A stretch of 64,000 nt of DNA from Marilutibacter aestuarii (GTDB taxonomy: Bacteria; Pseudomonadota; Gammaproteobacteria; Xanthomonadales; Xanthomonadaceae). The position numbers were made by a program, and so were the translations under genes. The notes under the pieces are model-generated. The model was not told the DNA's origin. It saw nothing but the letters and a program-made list of their open reading frames with translations, and ran no database searches. Position 1 is the stretch's first letter; each line of letters starts with the position of its first letter. Positions 37,980 to 49,591 of this stretch are shown one piece after another. The DNA lies in assembly GCF_006546775.1 (NCBI RefSeq), contig NZ_VICE01000001.1, positions 32,697 through 96,696 of the forward strand, read 5' to 3'.

Positions 37980-38888
37980 ATGGAACAGGTGCTTTGGGCC
38001 GATCGTGGCCATTCAGTGCAATCGGAGGCGCCCGAGGGCACCTCGAGCAGCAGCTGCATCGGGGTTTCGCGACTGGGCAGCGCGCAGCTGTCCGGTAACC
38101 AGTTCTCGGTCTGGATCCAGCTGCGCGGCAGCGCCTGGGTCGAAGCGAAGGAAGGCCGTTTCAGGCTCCGTCGCGGGCAGTGGATCGCGCTGGAAAAGGA
38201 TTCCCGGCCCACCGTCCAGACCGACGCGCACGGCCTGTGCATCGGACTGAGCCTGTCGAGCGATGCCCTGCAGGCGATCACGCGATTCACCGACTGCGGC
38301 CTGTATGCCGGCCGCGGACACATCAGCCCGCGCGAGGCCCGGACGGCCCTGTCCCTGTGGCGCGCGGTGGTCTCGCGCGCCGCCAGCCATGGCGCGATCG
38401 ACATGGCCGCGCTGCGCCCCATGCTCATGCAGCTGACGGCCTTCCAGCGGCACATCGCCGCACGCGTGTCGCGCTGCCCCGGACGCTCGGGCACGCGCAA
38501 GCGCCAGGTCTTCAGCCGACTGCAGCGCGCGCACCTTTATCTGGAAGGCAATTGCGACCGCGTGGTGCGGATCAGCGAGCTGGCCGAACTGACCAGCTTC
38601 TCCAGCTGGTACTTCTCCAAGACCTTCCATGGCCTCTACGACGAGAGCCCGCAGGCCGCCGCCGCGCGCATGCGCCTGGAGCAGGCGGCCGACCTGCTGG
38701 TCAACACCTCGATGATGGTCGGCGAAGTGGCCGCCGCGAGCGGTTTCGACAACTGCTGCAGCTTTGCCCGCGCGTTCCGTGCGCGCTACGGCATGTCGGC
38801 CAGCCGCTACCGCACCGAAGCATCTAGGCCCGATTCGGCAAAGTTTCCCGACGTGGCGCGCAAAGCAGCCTGGCGGACCGGGACGTAA
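37980..38888 (+). CDS. AraC-family transcriptional regulator
   Basis: The 302-residue protein has a non-conserved N-terminal sensing part (1-190) and a C-terminal AraC/XylS double helix-turn-helix (about 195-285). The first helix-turn-helix is RISELAELTSFSSWYFSKTFHGLYDESPQAA; the second is MVGEVAAASGFDNCCSFARAFRARYGMSASRYR. It lies 49 bp upstream of a TonB-dependent receptor on the same strand, and receptor operons commonly have such an activator next to them. The gap before it (37837-37979) is AT-rich and contains a GAAGAAAT/ATTTCTTC inverted repeat that could be a binding site for this or the preceding regulator. Confidence 0.88.
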   Translation: MEQVLWADRGHSVQSEAPEGTSSSSCIGVSRLGSAQLSGNQFSVWIQLRGSAWVEAKEGRFRLRRGQWIALEKDSRPTVQTDAHGLCIGLSLSSDALQAITRFTDCGLYAGRGHISPREARTALSLWRAVVSRAASHGAIDMAALRPMLMQLTAFQRHIAARVSRCPGRSGTRKRQVFSRLQRAHLYLEGNCDRVVRISELAELTSFSSWYFSKTFHGLYDESPQAAAARMRLEQAADLLVNTSMMVGEVAAASGFDNCCSFARAFRARYGMSASRYRTEASRPDSAKFPDVARKAAWRTGT

Positions 38889-38937
38889 CGTGGCGAGGCG
38901 TTTAACACGCCCATAACGATAATTTGGAGAGAGATAG

Positions 38938-41811
38938 ATGAACCAACTGCGTAACGCCATGCGCGTCGGCTTGCTGCCGGCCAGCATCGCCCTCGCACTG
39001 ACTCCGGTCGTCGCGGCAGCCCAGGACGCCGACACCGGCGCCGAGGCCACCACGCTCGACCGCATCGAAGTCACCGGCTCGCGCATCCGCCAGGTGGACC
39101 TCGAGACCGCCGCGCCGGTGCTGTCGATCAGCCGCCAGGACATCGAACAGCAGGGTTTCAACTCTGTCGCCGACATCCTTCAGAACATCTCGGCGGTGGG
39201 CTCGCCGGCCATCAGCCGCACCTCGCCGCTGTCCTCGGGTGAAGCCGTCGGCGGCCAGTACATCGACCTGCGCAACCTCGGTGCCAACCGCACCCTGATC
39301 CTGGTCAACGGCAAGCGCCTGGGCATCACCAATGACGGCCTGCAGGACGTTGCTTCGATCCCGACCGCGATGGTCGAGCGCATCGAGGTCCTGAAGGACG
39401 GCGCGTCGACGATCTATGGCTCCGATGCCATCGCCGGCGTGATCAACATCATCACCCGCAAGAACTTCGAAGGTGCTGAAGCCAACGCCTACATCAGCCA
39501 GTACGACCAGGGTGACGGCGAGCGCCAGCAGTACAGCTTCGTGGTCGGCCAGACCGGCGACCGCGGCTCGGTGACCCTCGGCGTCGAGTACACCAAGGAA
39601 GATCCGGTGTGGGCGCGCGACCGCTGGTTCAGCCGCAACCGCTTCCCGACCGGCGAGAAGTCCGACCCGCGTCCGGGCGGCCTGTCCTCGATCAGCCAGT
39701 ACGGCACCCTGTACGACGCCGCCGGCAACGCCTGGACCCTGATCCGCGACGGCCAGGACCGCGACGCCAGCGACTTCTCCAACTACCGTCCGTACGACCC
39801 GGCCCTCGACAGCACCAACCCGTCGCTGGCCTCGACCGTGTACTCGGGCATCGAGCGCAAGTCGGTGTTCGCCAACGCGAGCTTCGACATCAGCGAGAAC
39901 GTCCGCTTCGAGAGCGACGTGCTGTTCACCGACCGTGACTCGTTCGCGCAGAACGCCGGTTACCCGCTGCGTTCCAACGCGTTCGACGGCATCACCATGT
40001 CCGCCGACAGCGTCTACAACCCGCTGCCGGGCCAGGAAGTCACCTACTGGCGTCGTGGCTGGGAAGTGCCGCGCGAAGTGCGCAACAGCCTGACCACCTA
40101 CCGCTTCACCGGCTCGCTGATCGGCGCGTTCGAGATCGGCGACAAGTTCTGGGACTGGGATGCAGGCTACCTGTACAACCAGAACAAGGGCACCCAGATC
40201 AGCACCGGCAACTTCAGCCTCTCGGCTGTCGGCGCCGCCGTGGGCCCGTCGTTCATCAACGGCCAGGGCGTCGCGCAGTGCGGTACCGCTGCCAACCCGA
40301 TCCCGCTGGGCTTCGGCCCGGGCGCCTGCACCCCCTGGAACCCGCTGGTTCCGGACGGCGTGACCGGCCAGGGTGGCCTCGCCGACCAGGCCGTGCAGGA
40401 CTTCCTGTACCTGCCGGGCCAGGCGCTGTCGGAAACCACCACGAAGTCCTATTTCGCCAACCTGAGCGGCTCGCTGTTCAGCCTGCCGGCCGGTGATGTA
40501 GGCCTGGCGGTCGGCGTCGAGCACCGTGAGGAAAGCGGTTACTTCTCCCCGGACGCGCTGGCCCAGACCGGTACCTCCACCGACCTGGCCGCTGGCCCGA
40601 CCGGTGGTGGCTACAAGCTGGACGAAGTCTTCGCCGAGCTGCTCGTGCCGGTGCTCGCCGACATGCCGTTCGCGCAGGAGCTGAACCTCAGCCTTGCCAG
40701 CCGCTACTCGGACTACGACACCTTCGGCGACACCATCAACAGCAAGTTCGGTTTCACCTGGAAGCCGATCGACTCGGTGCTGGTCCGCGGCACCTGGTCG
40801 GAGGGCTTCCGCGCCCCGACCGTGGCTGACCTGTACGGTGGCATTTCGCAGAGCTTCGAGTACTACACCGATCCGTGCGACACCTCGTTCGGTTCCGTCG
40901 GTGGCAGCGCCGCCTGTCTGGCCGACGTGCCGGCCGGCTACCGCCAGCCCGCCAGCGATCCGGACGGCCTGGCCGATGGCCCGGGCACGCAGACCCCGAC
41001 CCCGTTCCTCTCCGGTTCGAACCCGAACCTGAGCCCGGAAACCTCGGAGTCCAAGACCCTCGGCGTCGTCTGGAGCCCCGGCTTCGCCGAAGGCCTGAAC
41101 ATGTCGCTCGACTGGTGGAACATCCGCATCGACAACACGATCGTCGCTGACGATCCGACCACGATGCTGGACGACTGCTACGTCCGCGGCATCACCTCGC
41201 GCTGCCAGGGTCCGAACACCTTCACGCGTGATCCGATCACCGGCGAGATCACCTCGCTGTCGTTCGGCGGCCGCAACGCCGGCTTCCAGGAGACCGAAGG
41301 CTACGACTTCGACCTGAACTACAAGATGGACACCAGCTACGGCCGCTTCGGCCTGGCGTGGATGACCACCTACGTCAGCAAGAACGAGCTGAAGGTCGAC
41401 AACCTGGAAGGCGCTCCGTCACAGCAGAACGGCTTCGGTGGCAACTTCCGCGTCCGCTCGAACGCCAGCATCAACTGGCAGATGGGCGACTGGTCGGCCA
41501 CCTGGGGCATGCGCTACTACTCGGGCGTCAAGGAGTCGTGCTACTTCGACGACCGTTGCAGCCTGCCGAACTACTCGGCGCCGGAAACGCAGGGCAACAT
41601 CACCCCGCTGAACGAGCTGGGCTCCAACACGTTCCACGACCTGCAGGTCAGCTGGAGCGCCCCGTGGAATGCGACCGTCGCCGTTGGCGCGAACAACGTG
41701 TTCGACCACTACGCTGCCCCGAACTACGACCAGCCGAACTCGGGCTACTCGTACTACGGCGGTTTCGACATCGGCCGCATGCTGTACCTGAAGTACCAGC
41801 AGCGCTTCTGA
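38938..41811 (+). CDS. Large TonB-dependent receptor
   Basis: The 957-residue receptor has a clear signal peptide (cleavage after AAAQ, about residue 29). The TonB-box region [24 protein letters not shown] is followed by a plug ([61 protein letters not shown]) and a large barrel ending in LYLKYQQRF. The IEVTGSRI subtype carries carbohydrates, peptides or other organics in Xanthomonads. Codon choice is strikingly uniform compared with neighbouring genes, suggesting very high expression. An excellent ribosome site (GGAGAGAG) precedes the ATG and an intrinsic terminator follows. It is flanked by an AraC regulator and a 2-oxoglutarate hydroxylase. Confidence 0.93.
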   Translation: MNQLRNAMRVGLLPASIALALTPVVAAAQDADTGAEATTLDRIEVTGSRIRQVDLETAAPVLSISRQDIEQQGFNSVADILQNISAVGSPAISRTSPLSSGEAVGGQYIDLRNLGANRTLILVNGKRLGITNDGLQDVASIPTAMVERIEVLKDGASTIYGSDAIAGVINIITRKNFEGAEANAYISQYDQGDGERQQYSFVVGQTGDRGSVTLGVEYTKEDPVWARDRWFSRNRFPTGEKSDPRPGGLSSISQYGTLYDAAGNAWTLIRDGQDRDASDFSNYRPYDPALDSTNPSLASTVYSGIERKSVFANASFDISENVRFESDVLFTDRDSFAQNAGYPLRSNAFDGITMSADSVYNPLPGQEVTYWRRGWEVPREVRNSLTTYRFTGSLIGAFEIGDKFWDWDAGYLYNQNKGTQISTGNFSLSAVGAAVGPSFINGQGVAQCGTAANPIPLGFGPGACTPWNPLVPDGVTGQGGLADQAVQDFLYLPGQALSETTTKSYFANLSGSLFSLPAGDVGLAVGVEHREESGYFSPDALAQTGTSTDLAAGPTGGGYKLDEVFAELLVPVLADMPFAQELNLSLASRYSDYDTFGDTINSKFGFTWKPIDSVLVRGTWSEGFRAPTVADLYGGISQSFEYYTDPCDTSFGSVGGSAACLADVPAGYRQPASDPDGLADGPGTQTPTPFLSGSNPNLSPETSESKTLGVVWSPGFAEGLNMSLDWWNIRIDNTIVADDPTTMLDDCYVRGITSRCQGPNTFTRDPITGEITSLSFGGRNAGFQETEGYDFDLNYKMDTSYGRFGLAWMTTYVSKNELKVDNLEGAPSQQNGFGGNFRVRSNASINWQMGDWSATWGMRYYSGVKESCYFDDRCSLPNYSAPETQGNITPLNELGSNTFHDLQVSWSAPWNATVAVGANNVFDHYAAPNYDQPNSGYSYYGGFDIGRMLYLKYQQRF

Positions 41812-41833
41812 TCCCAACGGATCGAGCTGCAAG

Positions 41834-41866
41834 ACCGTGGCCCCGAAAGGGGCCGCGGTTTTTTTT
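41834..41866 (+). terminator. Intrinsic terminator of the large TonB receptor
   Basis: An 11-bp stem (ACCGTGGCCCC with GGGGCCGCGGT, one G-T pair) with a GAAA tetraloop is followed by eight T residues, 22 bp after the receptor stop. Textbook Rho-independent terminator. Confidence 0.95.
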
Positions 41867-41938
41867 GCCCTGGCGTTTCGCTGTCGAGCGCCGTCGCCGG
41901 GCTGTGTACGATAGGCATTCCTCCACCGGGATGCCGGA

Positions 41939-42931
41939 ATGAAGCTGCAGGTGCCCTTCATCCAGTTGCCGCTGGCCTTCGATGCCGCGACGCTGGCCCG
42001 TGAGATCGCCGACCTCGGGGAGGCGCCGTGGCGTCCGCACCCGCAGGGTTTCGAGGGTAATTCGATGCTGCCGCTGGTCGCGGTGGATGGGGATCCCGCG
42101 AACGAGGCCTTCGCCGGGCGCATGCAACCCACCCCGGCGCTGCGGGCCTGCCCCTACCTGTGCCAGGTCCTGGATGCGCTGGCCGTGGTGGTCGGCCGCA
42201 CCCGCCTCATGCGCCTGGCCGGCAACGCCGAGGTCACGCGCCACGCCGACCAGGGCTATTACTGGGCCGAGCGCCTGCGCGTGCACGTGCCCGTGGTGAC
42301 CCAGCCGACGGTGCGCTTCGAGTGCGGCGAGTCGGCGGTCAACATGGCTGCCGGCGAGTGCTGGGTGTTCGACACCTGGCGCCAGCACCGCGTGCTGAAC
42401 GACGACAGTGCCTCACGCATCCACCTGGTCGTCGACACCGTGGGAGGCGACGGCTTCTGGGACCTGCTCGCGCGCGGCCGTTCGCCGGGCCATCCCGTGC
42501 CCCCCGACTGGACGGCGCAGGCATGCCCGCCGCGGCCCGGGCACGTGCCGGCGCTCGCCTGCGAGCAATCCAACGTGCCGCGCGTGATGAGCCCGTGGGA
42601 GCTCAACATGCTGTTCACCCTCCTGTTCACCGATACCTTGCCCGGCCCGCAACTGGCCCGCGTGCAGCAAGTCAGCCTGCGTTTCGTGCGGACCTGGCGT
42701 GCGCTCTGGGCGCGCCATGGCGACGCGACCGAGGGCCTGCCGGCCTATCGCGCGGCATTGCATGCCTTCCTGGCCGAGGTAGGGGGACCGGGGCAGACCC
42801 TGGGGCTTCGCAACCAGCTCAACTGGTTCGCCGCCATGCGCGCGATGATCGCCCAGGTGGCCGTCGAAGCCGATCGGGCCGCGCCGACCGCCGATGCGGA
42901 CATGCAGCGGATGATGGGCGACAACGCCTGA
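41939..42931 (+). CDS. Aspartyl/asparaginyl beta-hydroxylase-like 2-oxoglutarate oxygenase
   Basis: The 330-residue protein has a jelly-roll dioxygenase domain in its first 170 residues. Iron ligands are visible as H102-A-D104 in TRHADQGYYW and H150 in DTWRQHRVLN, and R160 in SRIHLVVD would bind 2-oxoglutarate. The last 130 residues are helical (SPWELNMLFTLLFTDTLPGPQL) and not recognisable. In Xanthomonads such hydroxylases often sit right after a TonB receptor of the type found here. The substrate is unknown; modification of a peptide or protein Asp/Asn side chain is the family expectation. It is separated from the receptor by a terminator, so it has its own promoter or depends on read-through. 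Confidence 0.8.
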   Translation: MKLQVPFIQLPLAFDAATLAREIADLGEAPWRPHPQGFEGNSMLPLVAVDGDPANEAFAGRMQPTPALRACPYLCQVLDALAVVVGRTRLMRLAGNAEVTRHADQGYYWAERLRVHVPVVTQPTVRFECGESAVNMAAGECWVFDTWRQHRVLNDDSASRIHLVVDTVGGDGFWDLLARGRSPGHPVPPDWTAQACPPRPGHVPALACEQSNVPRVMSPWELNMLFTLLFTDTLPGPQLARVQQVSLRFVRTWRALWARHGDATEGLPAYRAALHAFLAEVGGPGQTLGLRNQLNWFAAMRAMIAQVAVEADRAAPTADADMQRMMGDNA

Positions 42932-42978
42932 GCGTTTGCAGGGCGTGCGGCGCGGGCGCTTGCCGCGACGACCCGAAT

Positions 42979-43007
42979 GAAAAAAGCCGCCCTTGGGGCG
43001 GCTTTTT
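42979..43007. terminator. Bidirectional intrinsic terminator
   Basis: AAAAAGCCGCCC-TTG-GGGCGGCTTTTT is a hairpin with a T-run on both strands, placed between two convergent genes (the hydroxylase and ppa). It should end transcription of both. Confidence 0.95.
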
Positions 43008-43040
43008 CGCGCGTCGCGCGCCCGTGGCGCGCATGCGACT

Positions 43041-43595
43041 TCAGAACTTCGGCTTCTCTTCCTCGGCCGTGTCGTTGTAGCGCTTGATCGCGTCTTCGAG
43101 GATGGCCTTGGCTTCGACCGCGTTGCCCCAGCCTTCCAGCTTCACCCACTTGCCCTTCTCCAGGTCCTTGTAGTGCTCGAAGAAGTGGCCGATGCGCTCG
43201 AGCCAGTGCTTGGACACCTGGTCGATGTCCTCGATGTGCGCGTAACCGCCGAAGATCTTCGGCTCCGGGATGGCGAGGAGCTTCTCGTCGCTGCCGGCCT
43301 CGTCGCTCATCTTCAGCACGCCGACGGGCTTGCATCGGATCACCGAGCCGGGGACCAGCGGCAGCGGCAGGATCACCAGCACGTCGGCCGGGTCGCCGTC
43401 GCCGCACAGCGTGTGCGGGACATAGCCGTAATTGCACGGATAGCGCATCGGCGTGGACAGGATCCGGTCGACGAAGATCGCGCCCGAGGCCTTGTCGACC
43501 TCGTACTTGACCGGCTCGGCGTCCTTGGGGATTTCGATGATGACGTTGATCTCGTCCGGCGGGTTCTTGCCGGTGGAGACGAGGTCCAGGCCCAT
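43041..43595 (-). CDS. ppa: Inorganic pyrophosphatase (family I)
   Basis: Soluble Mg2+-dependent enzyme that hydrolyses pyrophosphate to phosphate. The 184-residue product is of normal length. It has the family I core: NVIIEIPKDAEPVKYEVDK, YPCNYGYVPHTLCGDGDPADVLVI (with the D-x-D-P-x-D metal site) and GKWVKLEGWGNAVEAK near the end. A GGAG ribosome site precedes the ATG. It lies next to genes for a membrane pyrophosphatase and, further on, a pyrophosphate-dependent phosphofructokinase, giving a pyrophosphate-linked neighbourhood. Confidence 0.96.
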   Translation of the reverse strand: MGLDLVSTGKNPPDEINVIIEIPKDAEPVKYEVDKASGAIFVDRILSTPMRYPCNYGYVPHTLCGDGDPADVLVILPLPLVPGSVIRCKPVGVLKMSDEAGSDEKLLAIPEPKIFGGYAHIEDIDQVSKHWLERIGHFFEHYKDLEKGKWVKLEGWGNAVEAKAILEDAIKRYNDTAEEEKPKF

Positions 43596-43720
43596 GCTGT
43601 AGCTCCGACTGCTGGTTTCCGCGACGACGGGGCCGGCGCGGAGGGTGAGGGGAGCCCGGCATTTTACGCAGGTTGCTGTTGCGGCGCAGCAAGGCGCCTG
43701 TCCTGCCCGTGAACAGGTCC

Positions 43721-43748
43721 GCCCGGCCTCGCGTGGGCGAGGCCGGGC
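43721..43748 (-). terminator. Strong hairpin after the mechanosensitive channel gene
   Basis: A perfect 12-bp stem (GCCCGGCCTCGC and complement) with a 4-nt loop lies 24 bp downstream of the minus-strand channel gene. No T-run follows, so termination is probable but not certain; it may instead protect the mRNA end. Confidence 0.6.
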
Positions 43749-43771
43749 GGGCGTGGGCGTCGGTCACGGGG

Positions 43772-45301
43772 TCACTTGCGCAGGTGTCGCTCCGCCCAGT
43801 GGTCGGCCAGGCGCCCGGCCGCGTCCCGGCCACCGAGGCCGAAGGCCAGCGCCACCGCGACCGCCACCGCGCCCAGGACCAGGCCGAAGGCCAGGTTCAC
43901 GATCTCGTCGGCGATCCCCATCGCACGCAGGCCCATCGCCAGCACGAGTCCGAGGATCGCAACCCGGGCGATCCGCGCCATGCCGACCGCGTTGCCGGGA
44001 CTGGTGCGTTCGATGGCCTGCGCGGCGAGGTTGGCCAGCCAGTAGCCGATGACGAAGATCACCAGGCCCAGCAGCACGTTCGCGCCGAACTCGATGAAAG
44101 TCTCCAGCAGCTCGCGCACGCCGGTGAATCCGACCCGGTGGGCCGCCTCGACGGTGGCGAAGAGCATGATGAAGAACAGCGCGGTATGGCCGCCCAGCTC
44201 CGACAAGGTCAGCCGTGGCGGCGCATGGCCGAGCGCTTCGGGCGTCACGGTGCCGTCGGGGCTGGCGATGAACTCGCCTTCCCGCGGCGGCGGCGCGAAC
44301 GCATGCGCCAGGCCCAGTCGTTCGGGCAGTCGGTCGAAGCCCAGGTTCGACAACAGCCGCGCCACCAGGTCGGCGACGAAGCGTCCCAGGAACCAGGCGA
44401 TGATCAGGATCGCGGCGGCGGCGATGATGTTCGGGACAGCGGCCAGGAACATGTCGAGCATGTCGGTGAGCGGGCCGGATATCGACTCGATCCGCAGCGC
44501 GTCGAGTGCCGCGATCAGGGTCGGCACGATCACCAGGATGAAGACCAGGGTGCCACCCAGCTGCGAGAGCTTGAGGTCGCGGGTGGATTCGTTCTGTTGG
44601 CTGAAGCGGTCCACGCCGGTGGCCGAGAGCAGGTTGGTCACCAGGCCGCGGACCACCTTGGCGATGATCCAGCCGACCACGCCGATGACGATCGCGGCGA
44701 AGATGTTGGGCAGCATGCCGACGAACTCGGTGGTCATCGCCGACAGCGGGACCATCAGGCCCTGGATGCCGAGCACGCCCACGATCGCCGGCAGGAACAG
44801 CAGCAGCACCAGCCAGTAGGCGACGTTGCCCATGGTGTTGGACAGGGGCTGCATCTCGGCACTCGCCGAGAGCTTCTCGTCCAGGCGGGTGGCGCCCAGC
44901 GCCTTGTTGACGATCGTGCGCACGACCGTCGCGACCAGCCAGCCGACCAGCGCCAGCACGATCGCCAGCAGCGCGCGCGGCAGGTAGGTCATCACGGTGT
45001 TGGCCAGGGTCGACAGGGGACCGGACACGCCGTCGACGTTGAGGACGCCGAACATGCCGATCAGGGCCAGCAACAGGATCGCCCAGAACACCACGCGACC
45101 GGCGATCTTCTCGAAGTCCAGCTTCGACTCGGAGTGCGCGGCCAGGCGCTGGTTGGTGCCCAGCCGGGCCAGTCCCTTGCGGGTGCCGGCCGCGGCGAGC
45201 AGGGCGACGATCCAGCCGACCAGCAGGATCGCCAGCGCGCCAAGGATGGTGGGCAGGTAGTTGCCCACGGAATTTTCGAATGACGCCAGCCAGGGTTGCA
45301 T
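43772..45301 (-). CDS. Mechanosensitive channel-like protein (CmpX/TM-helix repeat type)
   Basis: The 509-residue protein is built of repeated pairs of transmembrane helices of the conserved TM helix type, with Gly-rich segments such as LPTILGALAILLVGWIVALL, LPRALLAIVLALVGWLVATVV, LPNIFAAIVIGVVGWIIAKVV and VPNIIAAAAILIIAWFLGRFV. There are about ten to eleven helices. This matches CmpX/MscS-related inner-membrane proteins linked to membrane stress and ion flux; the classical C-terminal MscS beta domain is not obvious. Start at 45301 is favoured by an AGGAGAGG site; a longer frame upstream lacks one. It lies between ppa and hppA on the same strand, but each has its own terminator. Confidence 0.8.
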   Translation of the reverse strand: MQPWLASFENSVGNYLPTILGALAILLVGWIVALLAAAGTRKGLARLGTNQRLAAHSESKLDFEKIAGRVVFWAILLLALIGMFGVLNVDGVSGPLSTLANTVMTYLPRALLAIVLALVGWLVATVVRTIVNKALGATRLDEKLSASAEMQPLSNTMGNVAYWLVLLLFLPAIVGVLGIQGLMVPLSAMTTEFVGMLPNIFAAIVIGVVGWIIAKVVRGLVTNLLSATGVDRFSQQNESTRDLKLSQLGGTLVFILVIVPTLIAALDALRIESISGPLTDMLDMFLAAVPNIIAAAAILIIAWFLGRFVADLVARLLSNLGFDRLPERLGLAHAFAPPPREGEFIASPDGTVTPEALGHAPPRLTLSELGGHTALFFIMLFATVEAAHRVGFTGVRELLETFIEFGANVLLGLVIFVIGYWLANLAAQAIERTSPGNAVGMARIARVAILGLVLAMGLRAMGIADEIVNLAFGLVLGAVAVAVALAFGLGGRDAAGRLADHWAERHLRK

Positions 45302-45427
45302 CGGCCTCTCCTTCTTCATGAATGGATGGCAGGAATGCAGGACTTCAGCTTCCCGAAGGACTTTCACGATGCCGCATGGCTCGTGAACACAGTGTCCAGC
45401 CTTCGTGGATGCCGTCGCGGCGCAATG

Positions 45428-45462
45428 GCGAAACGAACGACCCCCGCCGGGGCGGGGGTCGT
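45428..45462 (-). terminator. Terminator of hppA
   Basis: On the minus strand a 12-bp perfect stem (ACGACCCCCGCC and complement, very short loop) is followed by TTCGTTTCG. It lies about 50 bp after the hppA stop and before the channel gene start. Confidence 0.75.
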
Positions 45463-45510
45463 GGGTCGAAGGGGCGGCGCCTGATGGGGTGGGCCGCCTG
45501 CCGGTTCAAG

Positions 45511-47538
<2,028 letters not shown>

Positions 47539-47780
47539 GAACCCCTCCCCGGATAACGAGTGGACTTACGTGGAATTTCGGATGTTGGGTCTCGAGTTTT
47601 CGGCGTTGCGGGAGCGCCTCTCGGCGGCCGGTGGGGGCAACGGCCCGACTATCGCACAGGTTGGCCGCCGTGCGCTGCCACGTGGGCGACGCTATGGCGC
47701 AAAAGCATCCGCTCGGGGGCGTGACCCGACGTTCAGACGACTTCTGCGAGCCTGACCGGGTCCACGCAGGAGAGCCCCCC

Positions 47781-48299
47781 ATGCCGATCCGAACCCTGCT
47801 GTGCCTGGCGCTGGCATCCCTGGCGCCGTCCGCGGCCCTCGCCCAAGGGCCGGCCCCGGAGATCGAGCGCCCGGTCGCGCCACCGCAGGCCGTGGGCGCG
47901 GTGCATTCGCTGCGCACCATTCCCGAGGCCTGCGCGCGGATCGAAGGCGTCTTCACTGGCGATGCCGCCGAGCCGTATCGCTTCGCCGTGGTGAAGACGA
48001 GTCCCAATTGCCAGCCGCGCGCGCGCTTCGTCGATGCGGCCAAGGCGCGGCCCGACGCCGCGGCCGGGTGGATCTTCAACGACGTCATCCGCATTCCCAG
48101 CGCCGCCTGTCCCGGCCAGCAGGCGGTGGTGAAGCTGTGGCGCAAGCCGGCGGCGGTGGCGCCGCCCGACCTGGATGCGCAGGGCCGTTCGCGCATCTAC
48201 CTGCAGGACTCCGACAAGACCCGCGCGGCGGCCGCGGACAAGGTGCCGATGTTCGCCGCGGCGATGTCGGTCGAGGGTGAGGCCTGCGCTGCGCGATAG
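47781..48299 (+). CDS. Hypothetical exported protein
   Basis: The 172-residue product starts with a clear signal peptide (MPIRTLLCLALASLAPSAALA, then QG). The mature part has three cysteines that could form disulfides (around IPEACARIEG, TSPNCQPR and SAACPGQQ). It contains the phrases FNDVIRIPSAACPGQQAVVKLWRKP and SRIYLQDSDKTRAAAADKVP. I do not recognise a domain. It is a periplasmic protein by prediction, monocistronic between hppA (divergent) and a bidirectional terminator. ATG at 47781 has an AGGAGA ribosome site; the frame is open further upstream but without a signal sequence. Confidence 0.65.
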   Translation: MPIRTLLCLALASLAPSAALAQGPAPEIERPVAPPQAVGAVHSLRTIPEACARIEGVFTGDAAEPYRFAVVKTSPNCQPRARFVDAAKARPDAAAGWIFNDVIRIPSAACPGQQAVVKLWRKPAAVAPPDLDAQGRSRIYLQDSDKTRAAAADKVPMFAAAMSVEGEACAAR

Positions 48300-48326
48300 G
48301 CCCGGGCGTGCTTGCGCACGACCCAT

Positions 48327-48358
48327 GAAAAGGGGGCCGCTTCCGCGGCCCCTTTTTT
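48327..48358. terminator. Bidirectional intrinsic terminator
   Basis: GGGGCCGC-TTCC-GCGGCCCC flanked by AAAA on the left and TTTTTT on the right, between two convergent genes (47781 and 48979). It should serve both strands. Confidence 0.93.
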
Positions 48359-48376
48359 CGATCCGGTTGATCGTGC

Positions 48377-48979
48377 TTACTTCGCCGGCTTGAGCTTGGC
48401 CGCGATCGCTGCGAACCGGGTGGCGTCGGCAGGCGAGAGGTTGGGGCGGCCCGCCAGCACGCCCATCGAGATCGTGCCCTGGACGTAGTAGGTTTCGCCG
48501 GCTTCGACCTCGAGGGTGAGCACGTCCTTGGCTTCCGAATGCACGGTGTATTCGTGCACCCCCGGCGCCACGGAGGCAATGAAGTAGCGGCCGCTGCGGA
48601 GCTTGCCCAGTTCCATATCGCCTTCGCGCACCTTGAAACCGACGGCGCCGCCGACCAGCTTCGAGGGGCGGAAGAAGACGATCTGGCCCATGCCCTCGGC
48701 AGGCACCCCGACCAGGCCGGTGCTGTCGACTGCGGACGCGTCGCTGGCCGGCGCCGCCGCCGTGGCTGCGACATCCGTTTCGTCAGCGGCGGTGGCCTCG
48801 GCGACCGCGTCGCTGGCACTCGAGGCGCTGTCTTCGCTGGCGGATTCGATCCGCGGCGACTCTGAATCGGCCGTGGCGACTTCGGCTTCGGCGACAGCGT
48901 CGGTGCTTGCCTCCTGGGCGAAGGCGTGGACGGGCAGGAGGGCGACGACGAGGAGCGAACGGCAGGCGAGTTTGCGCAT
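48377..48979 (-). CDS. DUF2846-like exported protein
   Basis: The 200-residue protein has a signal peptide (cleavage after AFAQ, near residue 22). An Ala/Ser/Glu/Asp-rich low-complexity stretch of about 70 residues follows, then a compact beta domain: GQIVFFRPSKLVGGAVGFKV, LGKLRSGRYFIASVAPGVHEYTVHSE, TLEVEAGETYYVQG. This domain matches DUF2846, found in exported proteins and lipoproteins of unknown role. The acidic linker suggests an extended tether. ATG at 48979 is used; a TTG five codons upstream is possible. The gene starts 7 bp after the stop of the frameshifted gene upstream and is probably cotranscribed with it. Confidence 0.75.
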   Translation of the reverse strand: MRKLACRSLLVVALLPVHAFAQEASTDAVAEAEVATADSESPRIESASEDSASSASDAVAEATAADETDVAATAAAPASDASAVDSTGLVGVPAEGMGQIVFFRPSKLVGGAVGFKVREGDMELGKLRSGRYFIASVAPGVHEYTVHSEAKDVLTLEVEAGETYYVQGTISMGVLAGRPNLSPADATRFAAIAAKLKPAK

Positions 48980-48986
48980 GTGGGAT

Positions 48987-49591
48987 CTACTCAAGGGTGG
49001 GTGGTGTGGGGTTGGAAGGGGACGCGGGAAGCGCTGCGTCGGGCGTCACCTGCTCCGGTGCCGGCGTGGTCGCGACGGCGCACGCCAGGTCCGCCCCGGG
49101 CTCCAGGTCGCGCGCGAGCCTGGCCGTGACCCGGGTGCCGGCGGGGATCTGGATCTCGTGTCCGCGGATGAACATCGCGAAAGGCCCCGCCGCCAGGGAC
49201 ACGCCGACGGCCATGCCGCTGTTGTCGCCACCGGTCACGCCGAGCTTGAGCCCTCGCAGGGGCAGGGGGCCGCATGCAAGCTCGAGGTGGCGCGCGGCGA
49301 TGAGCAGCTCGCCCGGGGCACCGCCCCCCCGCGCGGCGTCGGCATGGACGACCTGGCCCACGCCCGCGACCCCGGCGGGCACCACCTCGGTGCCGCCCAC
49401 GACCAGCGGAGCAGCCAGGCGCAGCCCGAACAGGTCCTCGCGGACATGGGTGTCCGAGCCGAGGGTATCGGTGATCTCGAGATCGACCGCCGTGCCCGCC
49501 GGCACGCGGCCTGCGCCTGTGCGGGCGGTTCGAGCGCGAGGACAAGGCCCGGACACAGGGCTACCACGACCACGATCAGGTGTCGCCACAT
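48987..49591 (-). pseudogene. Frameshifted gene for an exported beta-rich protein
   Basis: The minus strand reads a clear signal peptide MWRHLIVVVVALCPGLVLAL followed by EPPAQAQA from the ATG at 49591. That frame then turns to arginine-rich nonsense. The downstream protein (VPAGTAVDLEITDTLGSDTHVREDLFGLRL..., to 48987) lies in the next frame. A one-base shift near 49495-49505 would join them into about 200 residues. The mature part is beta-rich, with repeated phrases such as VPAGTAV, VVPAGVAG and IPAGTRV, and no named domain that I recognise. Either the gene is a recent pseudogene or one base was lost or gained in sequencing. A ribosome-site-like GGGGAGG precedes the 49591 ATG, supporting that start. 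Confidence 0.7.
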
